Below, piece by piece: positions 36,173 to 49,149 of a DNA stretch of 64,000 nt. The DNA is taken from assembly GCA_944470555.2 (NCBI GenBank), contig OX104132.1, forward strand, positions 11,355,755-11,419,754, written 5' to 3'. Numbering within the stretch: the stretch's first letter is position 1; each line of letters begins with the position of its first letter. The translations under genes were made by a program, and so were the position numbers. Source of the DNA: Heterobilharzia americana. Lineage: Eukaryota; Platyhelminthes; Trematoda; Strigeidida; Schistosomatidae. Under the pieces are notes generated by a model that saw only the letters and a program-made list of their open reading frames with translations, searched no databases and had not been told where the DNA came from.

Positions 36173-36645
36173 GGACACGTACTACGTATGCGTAGTCACC
36201 GATTGCCTCGTCATACAATGTTGGCTGAGGTGGGTTCAGGCTGGAAAAAGGCCCGAGGTGGCCAGACTAAAACATGGCACCAATGTATGAAGTCTCTGAC
36301 TGTTGGTTTAAGCCATGTAGGACGATGCAGACTAGGTGGTTGGGGTCCACGGGACAGGAGGAACCAGTGGTTGGAGACCCTAGGTGATATGGCTGAGAAC
36401 CGATGTCAGTGGCGCAGACGTTATACACACATTATCCTCATCTTAACAACGCTATACAGAATCTCACTATTTTGTCACTCCTCTTTCCTTTCTTCTCGTA
36501 CTTTATATTTCTTTTGACTGCATTCACTTATCTTCATCCTTCACCTCACTACCTTTTTACTTGATGTGCTGATATGAGATGTGGCAACTCGGTCAGTTAC
36601 GCAATAATGCCTGGTCCTATGTTGGTAATGATGATGATGATGACT
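36165..36645 (+). mobile_element. RTE-type non-LTR 3' fragment (family B)
   Basis: The frame beginning at 36,170 encodes GHVLRMRSHRLPRHTMLAEV and then WKKARGGQTKTWHQCMKSLT, the extreme C-terminus of family B, ending with DMAENRCQWRRR. The 3' UTR runs to a clean (GAT)n tail at 36,628-36,643. It lies in a UCKL1 intron, opposite in orientation to the gene, about 200 bp from an exon. Confidence 0.8.
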
Positions 36646-36844
36646 CATCAGTTGAAAATCACTGAATGTTCAGATCGATAAGTCACATGCCCACTTACAC
36701 TATGAACAGAAAGGGTCGAACTTTTAATCTATCCCCTTACTAGCACTTTTTTTTTAAAAAATAAAAAAAAAAGAGATACGTTATTAAAAATCTAAAATTT
36801 GACATGATATGAAAAATGTATCAAAGGTAACAGATTCAAATTAC

Positions 36845-37015
36845 CGTTTTCAATGTACGTGAGTGTGTTTTAAAATCATATTCAGGTACTTCTATAGATT
36901 TACCCTCACGTAATCTACATAAATGATTCTCAAGTAGATCAAAATCAAAAGCATTCGGATGATCAAAGTTATATTTACACTCATCAGCCTGAACTTTTTG
37001 TTCTGGATTAAGAAC
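36845..37015 (-). CDS. UCKL1: UCKL1-like exon, uridine kinase core
   Basis: A 57-codon exon in phase 0, with a CTGTAG acceptor and a GTAATT donor. It holds the FDHPNAFDFDLL segment and YDFKTHSR, two conserved blocks of the uridine kinase nucleoside pocket. In the family the DHP and YDF..HSR residues help to hold the uridine base and ribose. It joins directly to EGILAF in the next exon. Confidence 0.95.
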
Positions 37016-37214
37016 CTACAGTAGAAAAAAAAGTTTAATGTATGACAATATAGACAATAAAAATACTGAAGGAATGAAAAATATTTTCATAAGAGATTAA
37101 GCTTTCAATCAGCTCATTGGATTGATATTTGTCAACGATTCAACATCAAAAGATAAGTATCCAGAGTAGTAGTCTAGTGGATCTATGTAATCTTATTCGA
37201 ACTAATTGAAGCAT

Positions 37215-37703
37215 CAAAGTTCACTTCAGTTGACTTTGACTATAACGAAGGAACGGATACGGATTTTCAACACCAATCCAGTCAAGTCAGTGCTTCTGTA
37301 TGGTTCAGAGACTTGGCGCGTCACGAAAGGGATTTCCAATAAACTACAGATATTCATCAATAACTGCTTACGCTCGCTACTGAAGATCAGATGGCCAGAA
37401 AGAATAAGCCACAAGGAGCTCTGGGAACGAACCAACCAAGAACCTATCACGCAACAAATATGCAGGAGGAAGTGGAGATGGATTGGGCATGCACTGAGAA
37501 GGCCGACTGAGGACATCACGCGTCAGGCCAGTTGCTCGAGTGGAATCCCCATGGGAAGCGACGAGTTGGACGTCCGAGGGTGACATGGAGGAGGTCGTGG
37601 AGCCAGGTTCAAAAGATCTCAGAGAACAGGATGAAATGGAGACGTGCTACTGAAGCCCTATTTTCCACTAGGAACCCAAGGGACTAATAATAATAATAAT
37701 AAT
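37215..37703 (+). mobile_element. RTE-type non-LTR 3' fragment (family A)
   Basis: Encodes VLLYGSETWRVTKGISNKLQ, FINNCLRSLLKIRWPERISN-type sequence (here with SHKELW) and KWRWIGHALRRPTEDITRQA, ending at the CCACTAGGAACCCAAGGGAC terminus with a (TAA)n tail at 37,686-37,703. The catalytic domain is absent. It begins 200 bp downstream of a UCKL1 exon border, on the opposite strand. Confidence 0.85.
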
Positions 37704-37709
37704 CACGAA

Positions 37710-39690
37710 GGATGAAGAGTTTGTATAATAATTGTGCATAGTGCGCGGTAAGAACAGGTGTAAATAATACAGAAGGAACCGAAATTACATGGCATATGCT
37801 AGATATTCACAGACTAGTCTCAAAAGCTCAATGGTTAGTCAGGATATGGACAAGATTATCCTTCACAAATTCACAAATTAGACGACTAGCAAGTTGGGTG
37901 AAACAGCCTATCTTTTATATAGTCATACATCAACTAACTTCGCACTCAACCACAGATGGAAATGGATATTGATTGCAGACTTGCGAATCTTACCGCAGTT
38001 GCCAACCTGAAATGTGACTGGGTAGAAGCACCTTACAGTCTATCCCTAGACTTCTGAAGATTGAAGTCAATTATTAGTCTGGATGAGGCAGTAACTATAA
38101 TATGAGGATGTTAGATTGGTACTGATCATTTATCACCTCCAAATAGGATAGATATTTAAGTAACAACGATAACCGAATAAGTCTCATCAATATGATTATA
38201 CGGTCCACAGTTAGTCAATACTGAATAAGTATCTACTATTCACCTGAGTTTAAAACACAGGTATACTAGCTAATACCTACACTGACTATAATGATTTTAT
38301 CTAAGAGCATTCGTCTTTACCAGTGCAGAAGCCTTTTGATAGTAAAAGGCTTTCAAAATAGCGACTGAATAAGTAAGTTAACAAGTAGGGTTATACAGCC
38401 AGCCAGCCAGCCAGTCAGCCAGCCAGCCAGCCAGCCAGACGGATAGATGGACAGATATATAGACAGATGTATAATTAGTAGAAGTATACTCTAAGAACAA
38501 AACAATACCGTAACTTTATTAACGCCTTCAGGAAACTTACATATAGAAACGGAATCCCCACTCGACGTGAAGACAGCAGTACTCATTTGTGATTTCAGAC
38601 TATGGATCGAAATTTCAGTCAACAAACTAAATCATGGCTTAAAGTATGACGCAGCACTTCAAGTTGTCATTCATCGTAGACTGACAGTTGGATACGATAT
38701 TAAGGCAGATACAGACACAGTTAAACTCAGTAGCCTCTAAAACTGTTGGAATATTACTTGTAGACAAAGCGAAGGATTTCTTCAACTTACGATCAGTGAA
38801 CACTATGGAAATGAAGCCATTAGTAAGGAAAAGTAATTACTCAAGAGGTGTTCTGCTCACCAACAGCGCATTTTAAGTTCGACTCTAAAGCATTTGAAAG
38901 ACAAGATCCCAAAACGACTATGAACTATTGTACCATGTAATGGAAAGTCTCTAGTCGCCTAATTCTGAATAAGATTTGCAGTGAAGTAGGTCACTGAAGT
39001 CTGCTTTAAATAACCTGATAGAGTTATTACGTTGTAAGTACACTTGACTTGTCTTCTAATACTTTGATGTTCAACAATCCTTGTACATCTTGTCGCTGAG
39101 TAGTCGGATATAAGAGATCCCACATAATTTTAAAGTAACTATATAGTTTGTCTACTTAATCCTTAACATCTATGTTTCTAGGATACTATTAAAGACTTTA
39201 TTAAGTAATAGCATATCTATGATCCATTTCCGCCTTCGTTGAAATGCTACATCTGAAACAAACAGGCATGATAATCTCTCATAGTATATTGTGAGGATGT
39301 AATGTCTCTCAAGCCTATTCAGTGGAAAACTTGTGGATAATTTACGTTTTCTCAATTTTAAAATGAAGCAGATTTGCGTATATGCTTTATCTAACTACAA
39401 TGATTGGTTCATCAAAAAGATATCGATTACTCCGCACACACAGACACATATCAACACCTGGATGAAATTAAAAAGGGAATAACCAAAATGTAAGGTGATT
39501 CCTCATTTATAAACAATTACTTCTGTCCATAAGATAACAGCTACGTAGATGTAAGGCACAGTGAATTCTTTTGAATAGATATCAGACAAACCTAACAGGA
39601 TGAGAGTAATTTAAAGTCTAACCAGAGTTTAATGACTGTGACCCTTAGAGCTCAGGTTGTGTAATATAAACTGATTGACTAGCTGATAAA
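37710..39690. other. UCKL1 intron DNA, mostly unrecognised
   Basis: Holds the CAGC microsatellite and the stub of an F-family repeat (38,662-38,690, CAAGTTGTCATTCATCGTAG). The 62-codon frame at 38,688 starts inside that stub and is not credible as a gene. Confidence 0.4.
38397..38438. repeat. CAGC tetranucleotide microsatellite
   Basis: About ten CAGC units with one interruption (CAGT), followed by a GATA/GACA-like stretch. In a UCKL1 intron. Confidence 0.95.
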
Positions 39691-39699
39691 ATCAACGTA

Positions 39700-41870
39700 A
39701 AACTTTGCACACGAATGTATCCGCTCAAGTTACCCCACTTTACAGAAGTACACAAAGAACAGGTGAATAGAAAAGGAATGATATCAAAGTAGATAAAATA
39801 GTGTGAGAGAATAAACAACCTAGAGATAAACGTTAGTGTGAACATTCAAACTTTAGAAGTTATCAGTGAGTAAATGCATCTGCACCATTGTGACCAATTT
39901 TCAGCCACGTCACCAAGAGTCCACAACCAGTGATTCCATTCGGTTGGAGGACTAACCAGGCAGTCTACATCTCTACACACGGCTCAGACCAACAGTGAGA
40001 CCTCATCGACTGGTATCAGGTCTTGGTCTGGACACTCTCAACCCTCTTCCAACCTAATCCAACTTTCCACAGCACTGCACGTCGAGGTAGGCGGTGGCTC
40101 GGCATGCAGCACAGTACGTATCCAAACTATCTCAGTCGATGAAGGTTCATAACCTCATCAATCGACTTGCCTGTCTTGTCTAGTACCATTCGCCTGACTT
40201 CAATATTGCTCATACGGTGATTCCACCAAATTCAAACAATGCTACGAAGACATCTCTGATTAAAACCCTGTAATCGCTTCACGTCCTTTACTTTTAACAA
40301 CCATATCACAGCCGTACAACAGGAAAGAACCGACCGCTGCGCAGTATACTCATCCACTGATAGATAGTCAGACACCTCTCCAGTCGGCATCATATATGAT
40401 GCAAGTTGGCAAATGTTTAAATGGTCTTCGTTATCCAAGGTGAGATTTCGTCGCCAACCGACCCGTCCCGCGGGCTGATGCAATTCCTCAAGCGAAGTAG
40501 TCGACATATTCCAACACTTCATTAACCTGGGCGTACATGCAGCAGATCAGTCATGCAGCATCATCTTACATTTGACAGATTCGAAACACATACCAAATAT
40601 ACTCAGATTTTTGATCGTGTCCAGAAGACTCTGCAGTTTTTCAGCATCTTTATCTAGCAGGATAACACCGTTTACGTACTCCAAGTCAACTAGATGTCTT
40701 ACAGGGAGCAGATCAATCCCTGTGAAGTCAGACGCCTAAAACGAAGTTTAATAAAAACGGTGATAGTGGACATCTATGGCGAACATAACTAGTTGTCATC
40801 AATTCATATGACAACTCTCCGTAAAACCTTACACACCTATCTGTTTGGAATTCGAGTAAAGAGCTTTGATCAACGTTATATACTTGTTCGTAACTCCTTT
40901 CATAGTCAAACACTGCCACAACACCTCACAGTCGACAAAGTCACATGCTGCCTTCAGGTCAAAAATATGGCAAGCGTTGGCCGCCCGTAGGTATGCCTGT
41001 GTTCCAGCACCCGTCATGGGTAAAAATATGATCGATGCAGCCTCGTTCAGCTTAGTCTGAAACTTGTCTGATTTTCTTGAAGTTGCTGTTCTTGAGCTCC
41101 ACATAGATGTTGGATAACTATAGACTCTAGGATCTTGGACATGATATTAGTCCGACTAATCCCCCTTCTTATAGACTGAGATGACCAGAGAAGTACACCA
41201 GTCTGACAGCACTACCTCAGATTCCCGTACACAATATTGTATATCCGTCACTCTAATCAACCATTCCCTAACTCCATCCCTGAAAGCTTCAGGTGGCAAA
41301 TTGTCACGTCCTGCTACTTTGCATCGTTTCAGCTACTATAGAACTTTCTCAACTTCAAGAAGAGTTGAAGGACTGACATCTACGTTCCAATCAGGTTCAG
41401 GCTGGGTGTTAGTCGAATGCAGCGTTGCTGAGGGCCAGTTAAAATGTGCTTCGAAGTGATATGCCCAACGTTTTAGCCGCCTGTTTTGGGAGGTTATCAG
41501 GGTCCCATCCTTCTCAGTAATGGTTTCATTCAATATCGTCTTCGTCTTGCCAGTATCCCTAATAAGCCGAAATAGTTGTCAAGTGTTACCCAACGCTGAC
41601 GCTTTCTCTATCTCACTATCGCCACCCACCACAGCTCGCAATGAACGTGAAGACTTCTGGTCAACTTACGTTTAAGTTTCTTTCGCTCTTCATCGTGGTT
41701 AGAGCCAGCTGGAATCAGTCTTCTTTCATAAGTCAGTTCGAATGACGTAGCGGATACCCATCCACTGAAGTTTTCTAACCTTTGGGTGTAGGTTACCGAT
41801 TTTCTTCACTGATGTTTCAGCAGCAGACTTAATATCACTCCCGTATAAGATAAAACAGCATCTCAGATGA
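39700..41870 (-). mobile_element. RTE-type non-LTR element, RT domain to 3' end (family B)
   Basis: Antisense, about 2.1 kb, in a UCKL1 intron. From right to left: TITEKDGTLITSQNRRLKRW (41,530-41,460), SPSTLLEVEKVL, VAGRDNLPPEAF-like sequence (about 41,300), ACDFVDCEVLWQ (about 40,930), SYVRHRCPLSPFLLNF (about 40,790-40,740), LEYVNGVI where the active site should be (about 40,680), and the C-terminal LLKVKDVKRLQGF block. Many stops. The catalytic YADD is replaced. The endonuclease part is missing. Confidence 0.8.
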
Positions 41871-41948
41871 CATCAGAATGATACGTAAGTTGGTAGGTAA
41901 TGAAATAAGTATATTATAGGATATACAGATCAATTTTTTGAGTGAGAT

Positions 41949-41974
41949 ATTCATATATATATATATATATATAT
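41949..41974. repeat. (AT)n tract
   Basis: A short TA run of about 24 bp in a UCKL1 intron. Confidence 0.9.
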
Positions 41975-42061
41975 AAGTTCACTTTCAGTTCAGATATCAC
42001 AAATGAACGATGCGCTTCACACACTTCAATATCTCTCATAAGATAGATTTGACTAACTATA

Positions 42062-42312
42062 AAATATTTCAAGTTGTTATTCATCGTAGACTGACATCAG
42101 TTGGAGGAACAAAGGAAACCTGGGAGCACTGTGCAGTTGTTTCGTCCTGGTATGGGCTCCTCAGCAGTGCGCACGCACGAACCCGCTACCTTCAGGTTCC
42201 GTGGCTAGCACGTTACCATTGAGCCACTGGGTCAGAATCCAATGGTCCATATTTTCAACTTGTGTTAGCTCATGATATAGCGCAACCGATGAATAACAAC
42301 TTGAAATATTTC
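42062..42312. repeat. foldback element F6 with 25-bp perfect terminal inverted repeats
   Basis: 42,062-42,086 and 42,288-42,312 are perfect 25-bp inverse repeats (outer end AAATATTTCAAG). Between them lies one arm only: GGGAGCACTG, CCTTCAGGTTCCGTGGC and the CACGATATAGCGC block that forms the centre of longer copies. So it is a full left arm closed by a minimal right arm. Lies 445 bp from the P-loop exon. Confidence 0.8.
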
Positions 42313-42699
42313 TAAATCCCCACTACTCCCTCAAAATTTAACTATAAAATATCAAGTCTGTAGCTAGTTAGTGGGTTACAGTATTACTGTACACAAACTA
42401 GCTTTTGAATAAAGGCGAGGTGAAATTTCTCACAAAGGTTCAGAATTAGTTGCGACAATGGACCAGATATCTCAGGTTTAAGTCATTTCAGATGGTTCAT
42501 GATGTGAAGATGTATGCCTAAAAAGCAAAAATTCCTATTCAAAACCAGAGTACCATTTATTCTAGGGTCATCCTTAGTATTTGTAGTTCCTGATGAGGTC
42601 GAGTTGAATAATACTGACGCCTATCCATTAGAGATACTGCTAGTAAGTATAGTTACATATCGACTGATAATCATTAACTGAAGTGAGATTATCGGATCA

Positions 42700-43047
<348 letters not shown>

Positions 43048-43599
43048 TTAAAGATTTAAAGTTTTTAAAGATGGCATGAAATATAAAGTAGGCCACAATG
43101 CTTGTTTTGTTAATAAATATTCAGCTTCAGGTGTAACACTTGCATGACTAAATTATCACTTGAAGTCTTACAGATTACATGAATGGAATTTTCAGCATGC
43201 TTTCTAACCGATTGAATCTTTTCAGTTCGAAATCCCCGGGTCAAATCTATTCAGTAATCATATGTACACCAGTGCACTAGGTAATGAGCCATATCTGTGG
43301 CATGACGGGTAATGATTTTACCTGGCTGTCCATGTCTCGATAATTGAAGCGATATCTAACCCGTAAAGTACTGATTGAAAGTAAAGTGCTGAGATCAACC
43401 AGCCGCAGCTTTATATTCTTGAAAGCGATGAACGTCGATTTTAAACCCAAGACAGGTGGGACAAGATATATGGTAAATCCCACTTGTAATCACAAAGGAG
43501 CACTATAAAGAAGGCGAGGTATCATAATGAATAATAAGGCAGTCGCTGATTCATAAGAATTTATTCTGCCTAATGACTTTCGAAACCGCGCACGGTTAA

Positions 43600-46500
43600 C
43601 TAGTTCACTAGTTAATAGCCGGTCCTAAGAATGGGTAAAGACGGAAGGTTGGGCATAGGGCTAGCAACCCTATACCGTAAAACAAATCCAACCAACCGCC
43701 AAAGAAACTTCAAAGCACAAACAAAATATAAAAATAAAAACAATATTATTCCTCCCTAGAATCCGAGAGGCGAAATCACGCCGGTTGCTAAAAGCCTTCA
43801 GGAAGCCAATTGGCCGATGTGTCTTCCCTTCTCTCGATGAAAGCAAAAGTAAACATGGGGACATGGAATGTCCGCACAATATTTCAACCTAGCAAGGCTA
43901 TCCAGATTATAAACGAGATGAGAAGGTATCACAGTGAAGTGTCAGGAACTTGCGAAAGCAGATGGAATGGAAGAGGACTCTGCAAACTGTCAACCTGAGA
44001 CGAGTCAATAATCTTACTCCAATATTGTTACCCAGACGACAACCACAAGCACACTCACGGAGTGGATATCATGATGTCCACAACAGCATCGAACCCTCTC
44101 ATACAGTCGGAACCAATCTCCTCCACGATCAGGATCATGACACTAAGATTCAACTCAAAAGGAAGGAAGGTCACAATCGTACAATGCTACACTGTGCACC
44201 TACAAATAATGCTTATGAAGAGAAGGAGGAGGAATTCTACAGACAACTGCAATCAACACTCAACAAGACCTCAGTTTGTGACATCAAAATTCTAATGGGT
44301 GAGGTGATGTGAATGCCAAACTGAGAGCGGAAAACACAGGAAGAGAACTAACCATGGGTCGAGAAGCACTCGGTGACGTGATGAACGAGAATGGAGAATT
44401 GTTTGAAGATTTCTGTACATTCAACGATTTGGTGATTGGAGTCAGGCACTGTGTTCTAGCACAAGCATATCCACAAAGCGAGCAACATGGATTCGATTTC
44501 ACCAGAACCAGGACACACTAAAAACTAGATCGACTTCATCTCAATGTGAAGAAAGTGGAGACTCAGTCAGCCTACTTGACACTCGGTCAAGAAGATTAGT
44601 AGATGTAGGCTCGGACCACTATATACTGCAAGGAACTTACCTTCCAAATCAAGTTAAAAGACCTCAAGGAAGTTGGTGATAGACCACAGTTCAAGTTGAA
44701 CACCCAGAACAGAAAGTGAACTAAGGAAGAAACTACAAAGGAAATCTCCACGGCCGACATCAAGGCAAAATGGAGATACCGAGCAACATCACTCAAACAA
44801 ACATGTGTGGATGAGCACTGGAACTCTGAAAGCTATGTGGAAAGAAACCTGCATAACTGTATTAGGAAGGAAGAAGAAAGAAGATGATGAATGGAATGGA
44901 TCTCGACGGACACATGGAAGCTGATAGAGCAGGAAGAGGAGGATGGCGAGGCAGAAGATAAACCAGTGCAAACAAGCTCAAAGAGAGGAGGAACTGAGTA
45001 CAATGTATAAAACAACCTATAAGACAAAGAAGTGAAGAAGAGTGCACGCAAAGACAAAAGACACTTCCACGACACACTGGCAAGTGAAGCAGAACAGGCT
45101 GCAGGTAGGAGAGACCTGACAACATCGTGTCAAATAACCAGGTAACTATCTGGGAAGAGATCAACACAGATGAAACCAATAAAAGATGATGAAGGAAATC
45201 TTATCACCAAAGAAGAGAAACAAAGGAAACGATGGGCTGACCACTTCAAAAAGTTCTTGAATCGACCACCACCTGCGCTTAGTCCAGAAATACCACCTGC
45301 AGCCACAGAACTATAAGTGAACACAAGCCCTCCGACAAAAGTCGAAGTAATGAACGCATAAAGCTACTGAAATGCGGGGAAGCAGCAGGACCAGATGGAA
45401 TCCCGCCAGAAGCACTGAGGACAGACGCAGAGACAACAGCGGACATGCTCACACCACTACTGCAGAAGGTAGGGAAGGAAGAGAAGTTACCTGGCGATTG
45501 GAAGAAGGGTTACCTTGTCAAACTCCCAAAGAAGGGTGACCTAAGTCTTTGCAAGGACAAGGACTGGTGCGGAATCACTCTCCTGCCCACCCCAAGCAAA
45601 ATATTAAGCCGCATCATCCTAGAGAGGCTAAAGGATGCGCTAGATTCAAAACCACGACCCAAATAGGCTGGCTGGATTCAGGAAGTACAAATCATGTGCG
45701 GATCAAATTGCAAAGCTACACTGCGCATCATCATACAAGAGTATAGAATGGCAGTCAACTCAATTCTGTACCTCAACTTTATCGACTTGGAGAAGGCCTT
45801 TGACAGCGTCGACTGAGAGGTAGTTTGGAAACTGCATCAATACTACGAAATACCACAAACCTTTATCACCCCCATTCAATAACTATGTGAAGACGCCACA
45901 TGCTAAGTAATTCACAATGAGAAGCTCAGTGATACCTTTGAATTGAAGCGAAAACAGGAGTAAAACAAGGCTGTCCACTATCACCCATGATATTCCTGAT
46001 TTTAGTCGACTGGATCATGCAGCAAACAGTGAGGAGCGAGAAGAGGGGGATACAGTGGCTGGACCGCGGAAAAGAACCTAGGAGATCTGGATTTCGCCGA
46101 TGACTTATGTCTACTATCACACAAACCTGAAGATCTACAGGCGAAAACTAACAAGTTAGCAGAAGAGGCAACGAAGACAGGACTTCAGGTAAATGCAGAG
46201 AAAACAGAGGTGATGAAGATACCCAACCAACACCACCAACAACAACAACAAGCTCCAATCAACATCAACGGGAGAAACTTAAAGGAAGTAGCCTCCTTCA
46301 CCCATCTAGGCAGCACTGTTTCAACTACAGATGGTGGCACAGACGACGACGTCAAAGCCAACCACGATCGGAAAGACAGCAAGACAGGTGTTCATTAGCC
46401 TGAAACCAGTGTGCAGATCTTCTGCATTCAGCTTGTGGAACAACATCCGGATTTTCAACACCAATGTCAAGTCGGTGCTTCTGTGTGGTTCAGAGACTTG

Positions 46501-46935
46501 GCGTGTTACGAAAGGCACTTCCAACAAACTACAGACATTCATCAACAACCGCCTACGCTTGCTACTGAAGATCAGATGGCCAGAATAACAGGAATAAGCA
46601 ACAAGGAACTCTGGCCAGCAACGAATCAACCAAGAACCTATCGCTCAGCAAATATGCAGAAGCAGGAAGTGGAGACGGATTGGGCATACACTGAGAAGAC
46701 TATTCGGGAACATCACGCACCAGTCCAGGCACTCGAGTGGAACCCAGATGGGAAGCGACGAGTTGGGCGTCCGAGGTGAGGGTGACATGGAGGAGATGGT
46801 ATGAGGAAGAAATGAGAGCTTGTGGACTGTCGTGGAACCAGGTTCAAAGGATTTTAGAGGACAGAGTGCACTGGAGACGTGCTACTGAAGCCCTATGTTC
46901 CATTAGGAACCCAAGAGACAAACAATAATAATTAT
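43600..46935 (+). mobile_element. RTE-type non-LTR retrotransposon, nearly full length but decayed (family A)
   Basis: About 3.3 kb on the plus strand. The 5' UTR-like GGGCTAGCAACCCTATACCG precedes MGTWNVRTIF (43,860), the N-terminal block of the AP-type endonuclease. NENGELFEDFCTFNDLVIG follows at 44,390. The RT begins with GEAAGPDGIPPEALR (45,375) and DWKKGYLVKLPKKGDLSLC (45,497), continues with LEKAFDSVD (45,790) and DLDFADDLCLLS (46,085), then KTEVMKIPNQ, WRVTKGTSNKLQ and GKRRVGRPR. It ends in GGAACCCAAGAGACAAAC with an AAT-rich tail. Stop codons and frameshifts are numerous, so it encodes no working protein. RTE-clade elements move by target-primed reverse transcription; SR2/SjR2 are the schistosome examples I know, and the assignment to them is not proven. 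Confidence 0.88.
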
Positions 46936-46939
46936 AACG

Positions 46940-48290
46940 ATCTTCGAAATAAATGTTGATAGTAAGCTAACACTCCCATTATCTATTTGATATCTCCCAT
47001 ATATCTTACAACTTCCCTATGAACTAATGTATATACTTAGTTAAATAGGTCAGCAGTTCTGAGTTCTGATATTGATAGAGAGACACTTTGATGACGGTCA
47101 CCACTGGATGGACAGTGAGTCAGTAATATCAAAGCTGAAATAAAGTAATAAACCAGTCATGTCAGCTCAGTGTAAAATAAACTAAACAGCTACAAAATTA
47201 TCACGTATACAAGTAAACAACGAATAGCGGAAGGTAATAGGCTATGGAGATGGAAATCTTCGTATGACTAACACGTTACGGTGAATCGCAGCATTGAACA
47301 CTAAGCAGTTAAAGTATTTTTACACTGTATTGTTTGAGTTAGGGCTTTCATAATTTGTCTAATTGCAGTAATTAGAACCAAAAATTAATAAGACATCCAA
47401 GAAAATTGTTACCTTCTGTCGCTTGTTTACTTTTGTTGTATCCTTATGCACAACTTCGTGGCTGAAATTAAACAAACAATTCATGAAGAGAAAATATAAA
47501 CAAAACAGGTATACATATATCAACATGAATATTATTTAAATGGTGCTGAAAATAGTTTAACCAAGTAGTCGTAAGTTCAAGTGTTTTTAGGCAGAACAGA
47601 CAAATAAATACAGAACCTTTGAAATAAGTATGTCAATTCAAGTCGACACACTTCACAACAGCACATGAAGAGAAAATGAATAGAGATCGACTAATATTAT
47701 ATTCAGCCAAAAGGATGCGGACGGAAAGTAAGTAATTAGGTTTGGACAAATGAAATTTCCACATTTTTGAACACGATCTAGAATATATAAGTGCCTTTAT
47801 TATTGATCTTGGACAACGTTATCACCCATCTTAAACCATTTATTCCACAGTTTGCAGTCTACACTTCCCTTAAATAGATTGAACTGACATTTAAAAACTT
47901 CTTGAAATGGTACCATATCTTGGTCTTGTAACTCTTATCTCTCTTCATATTTAACAGCAAAGTAAGACGTATTGGCGTATTTTACCTTCAGAAAACAAAA
48001 CTTTTCGTAACAAAAAATTTTTCGTTCTCAAGATACTCATCATGAACTTAACGTGAGACGGTTTAAAACCCGACAAAATGATGCGGAAGTTAGAATTCTT
48101 TACCTCAATTTAAACCCTAAACACTGTATTTCATATCTTTCATCTTGCGCTGACTATTTTGTTGTTACATTGTAGTTGTTCTCCATTATGTCTTCTAACG
48201 TAGGTTTTACGCAATTTACCGTGATCTACAGTAACAGAATGTTAAATACATGCAAATCAAGTGGTGCAATAAGATGAGTTTCTGAACTAG
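46940..48290. other. UCKL1 intron and upstream DNA, no repeat recognised
   Basis: Contains the provisional 49-bp exon. Nothing else was identified on either strand. Confidence 0.4.
47413..47461 (-). CDS. UCKL1: UCKL1-like upstream coding exon (provisional)
   Basis: On the minus strand an AG acceptor precedes 47,461 and a GTAACA donor follows 47,413. The 49 bp read HEVVHKDTTKVNKRQK in the only frame that joins phase 0 to the next exon, with one base left over from an earlier exon. The peptide is basic and polar, as expected of the poorly conserved N-terminal tail ahead of the kinase domain. There is no start codon, so at least one further 5' exon must exist if this exon is real. Its short length makes chance a real possibility. 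Confidence 0.5.
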
Positions 48291-48294
48291 ACCA

Positions 48295-48512
48295 TTTGCA
48301 CGTTATCTTTATCTTATTCGTCATACTGAATTCAGTAACTTCTTGTTCCTACTTTCCTTTTTCTACTACTTTTGACCTATTCTTCTTTATTTCTTTATCT
48401 TTCATCTTAATGCTTTCTCATCTGATGTGCTCATATGAATTCTGATAACTTGACTGTTGTGCAGTAATGCCTGATCCTATTTTCATGCTGCTGCTGATGA
48501 TGATGATTAGGA
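48295..48512 (+). mobile_element. RTE-type non-LTR 3' UTR fragment (family B)
   Basis: Contains only the 3' untranslated end of family B: a pyrimidine-rich stretch, TTGTGCAGTAATGCCTGATC and a tail of GCTGCTGCTGATGATGATGA at 48,489-48,508. Compare 36,440-36,643. No coding sequence. Confidence 0.65.
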
Positions 48513-49149
48513 AATATACAGTCTATACTAACCATACTGTTGATGTTACTACTCAACTAGACTTTAAGGCTAGATTGAAGTTGAAGAAACGAGTTTTATA
48601 CACAGAAAGATGCCGAATCCGTAATAAAGCTGGCCGGGCAGCTTAAAAACTGAGGTGGTAAAACTGATGGGTAATGATTAACAGGTTATGGTTTACGCTG
48701 AGAATGACTTCCTAAGGAACATAAGAAGTACTGCTTACGGTAGACGAATCAAAGGTATGAAATTCCTAGTCAAAAATAGCTGGGAAATCCCCAATGACCA
48801 CAGCTACCCTACAGGTGTTACTGCATGTATTGTAGTTAGATATTAGACAAGTAACTTCTCAAATATTGTCACTAGAACTTATAGCCTCAAGTACACTATA
48901 TTAGCAAACATTAGGAAATTCCTTGTCAGGTTGATATAAAGCGGCTTAATCCAGATTGTCTTCTTCAATAAAAGATACAAAAAGAGCCATGTTGCAATCC
49001 TTGAGTGAATATAAAACTAGTAACTTCATGGTTTTCAGTTTCCAAAATGAAAATTCCTACGACAAACAGGAAAAAAACAGACACGTTTCGTAGGATTTGA
49101 AAAGCACTTAGCCAGACATAAAATCAGCATGGAACCTCACACAGAAAGG

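Noticed and set aside
41181..41459. 92-codon plus-strand frame
   Set aside because: Antisense of the family B element; the family motifs are read on the minus strand.
44833..45324. Overlapping minus-strand frames of up to 105 codons
   Set aside because: They are antisense to the family A retroelement and have no protein similarity; Ser/Leu-rich composition follows from the opposite strand.
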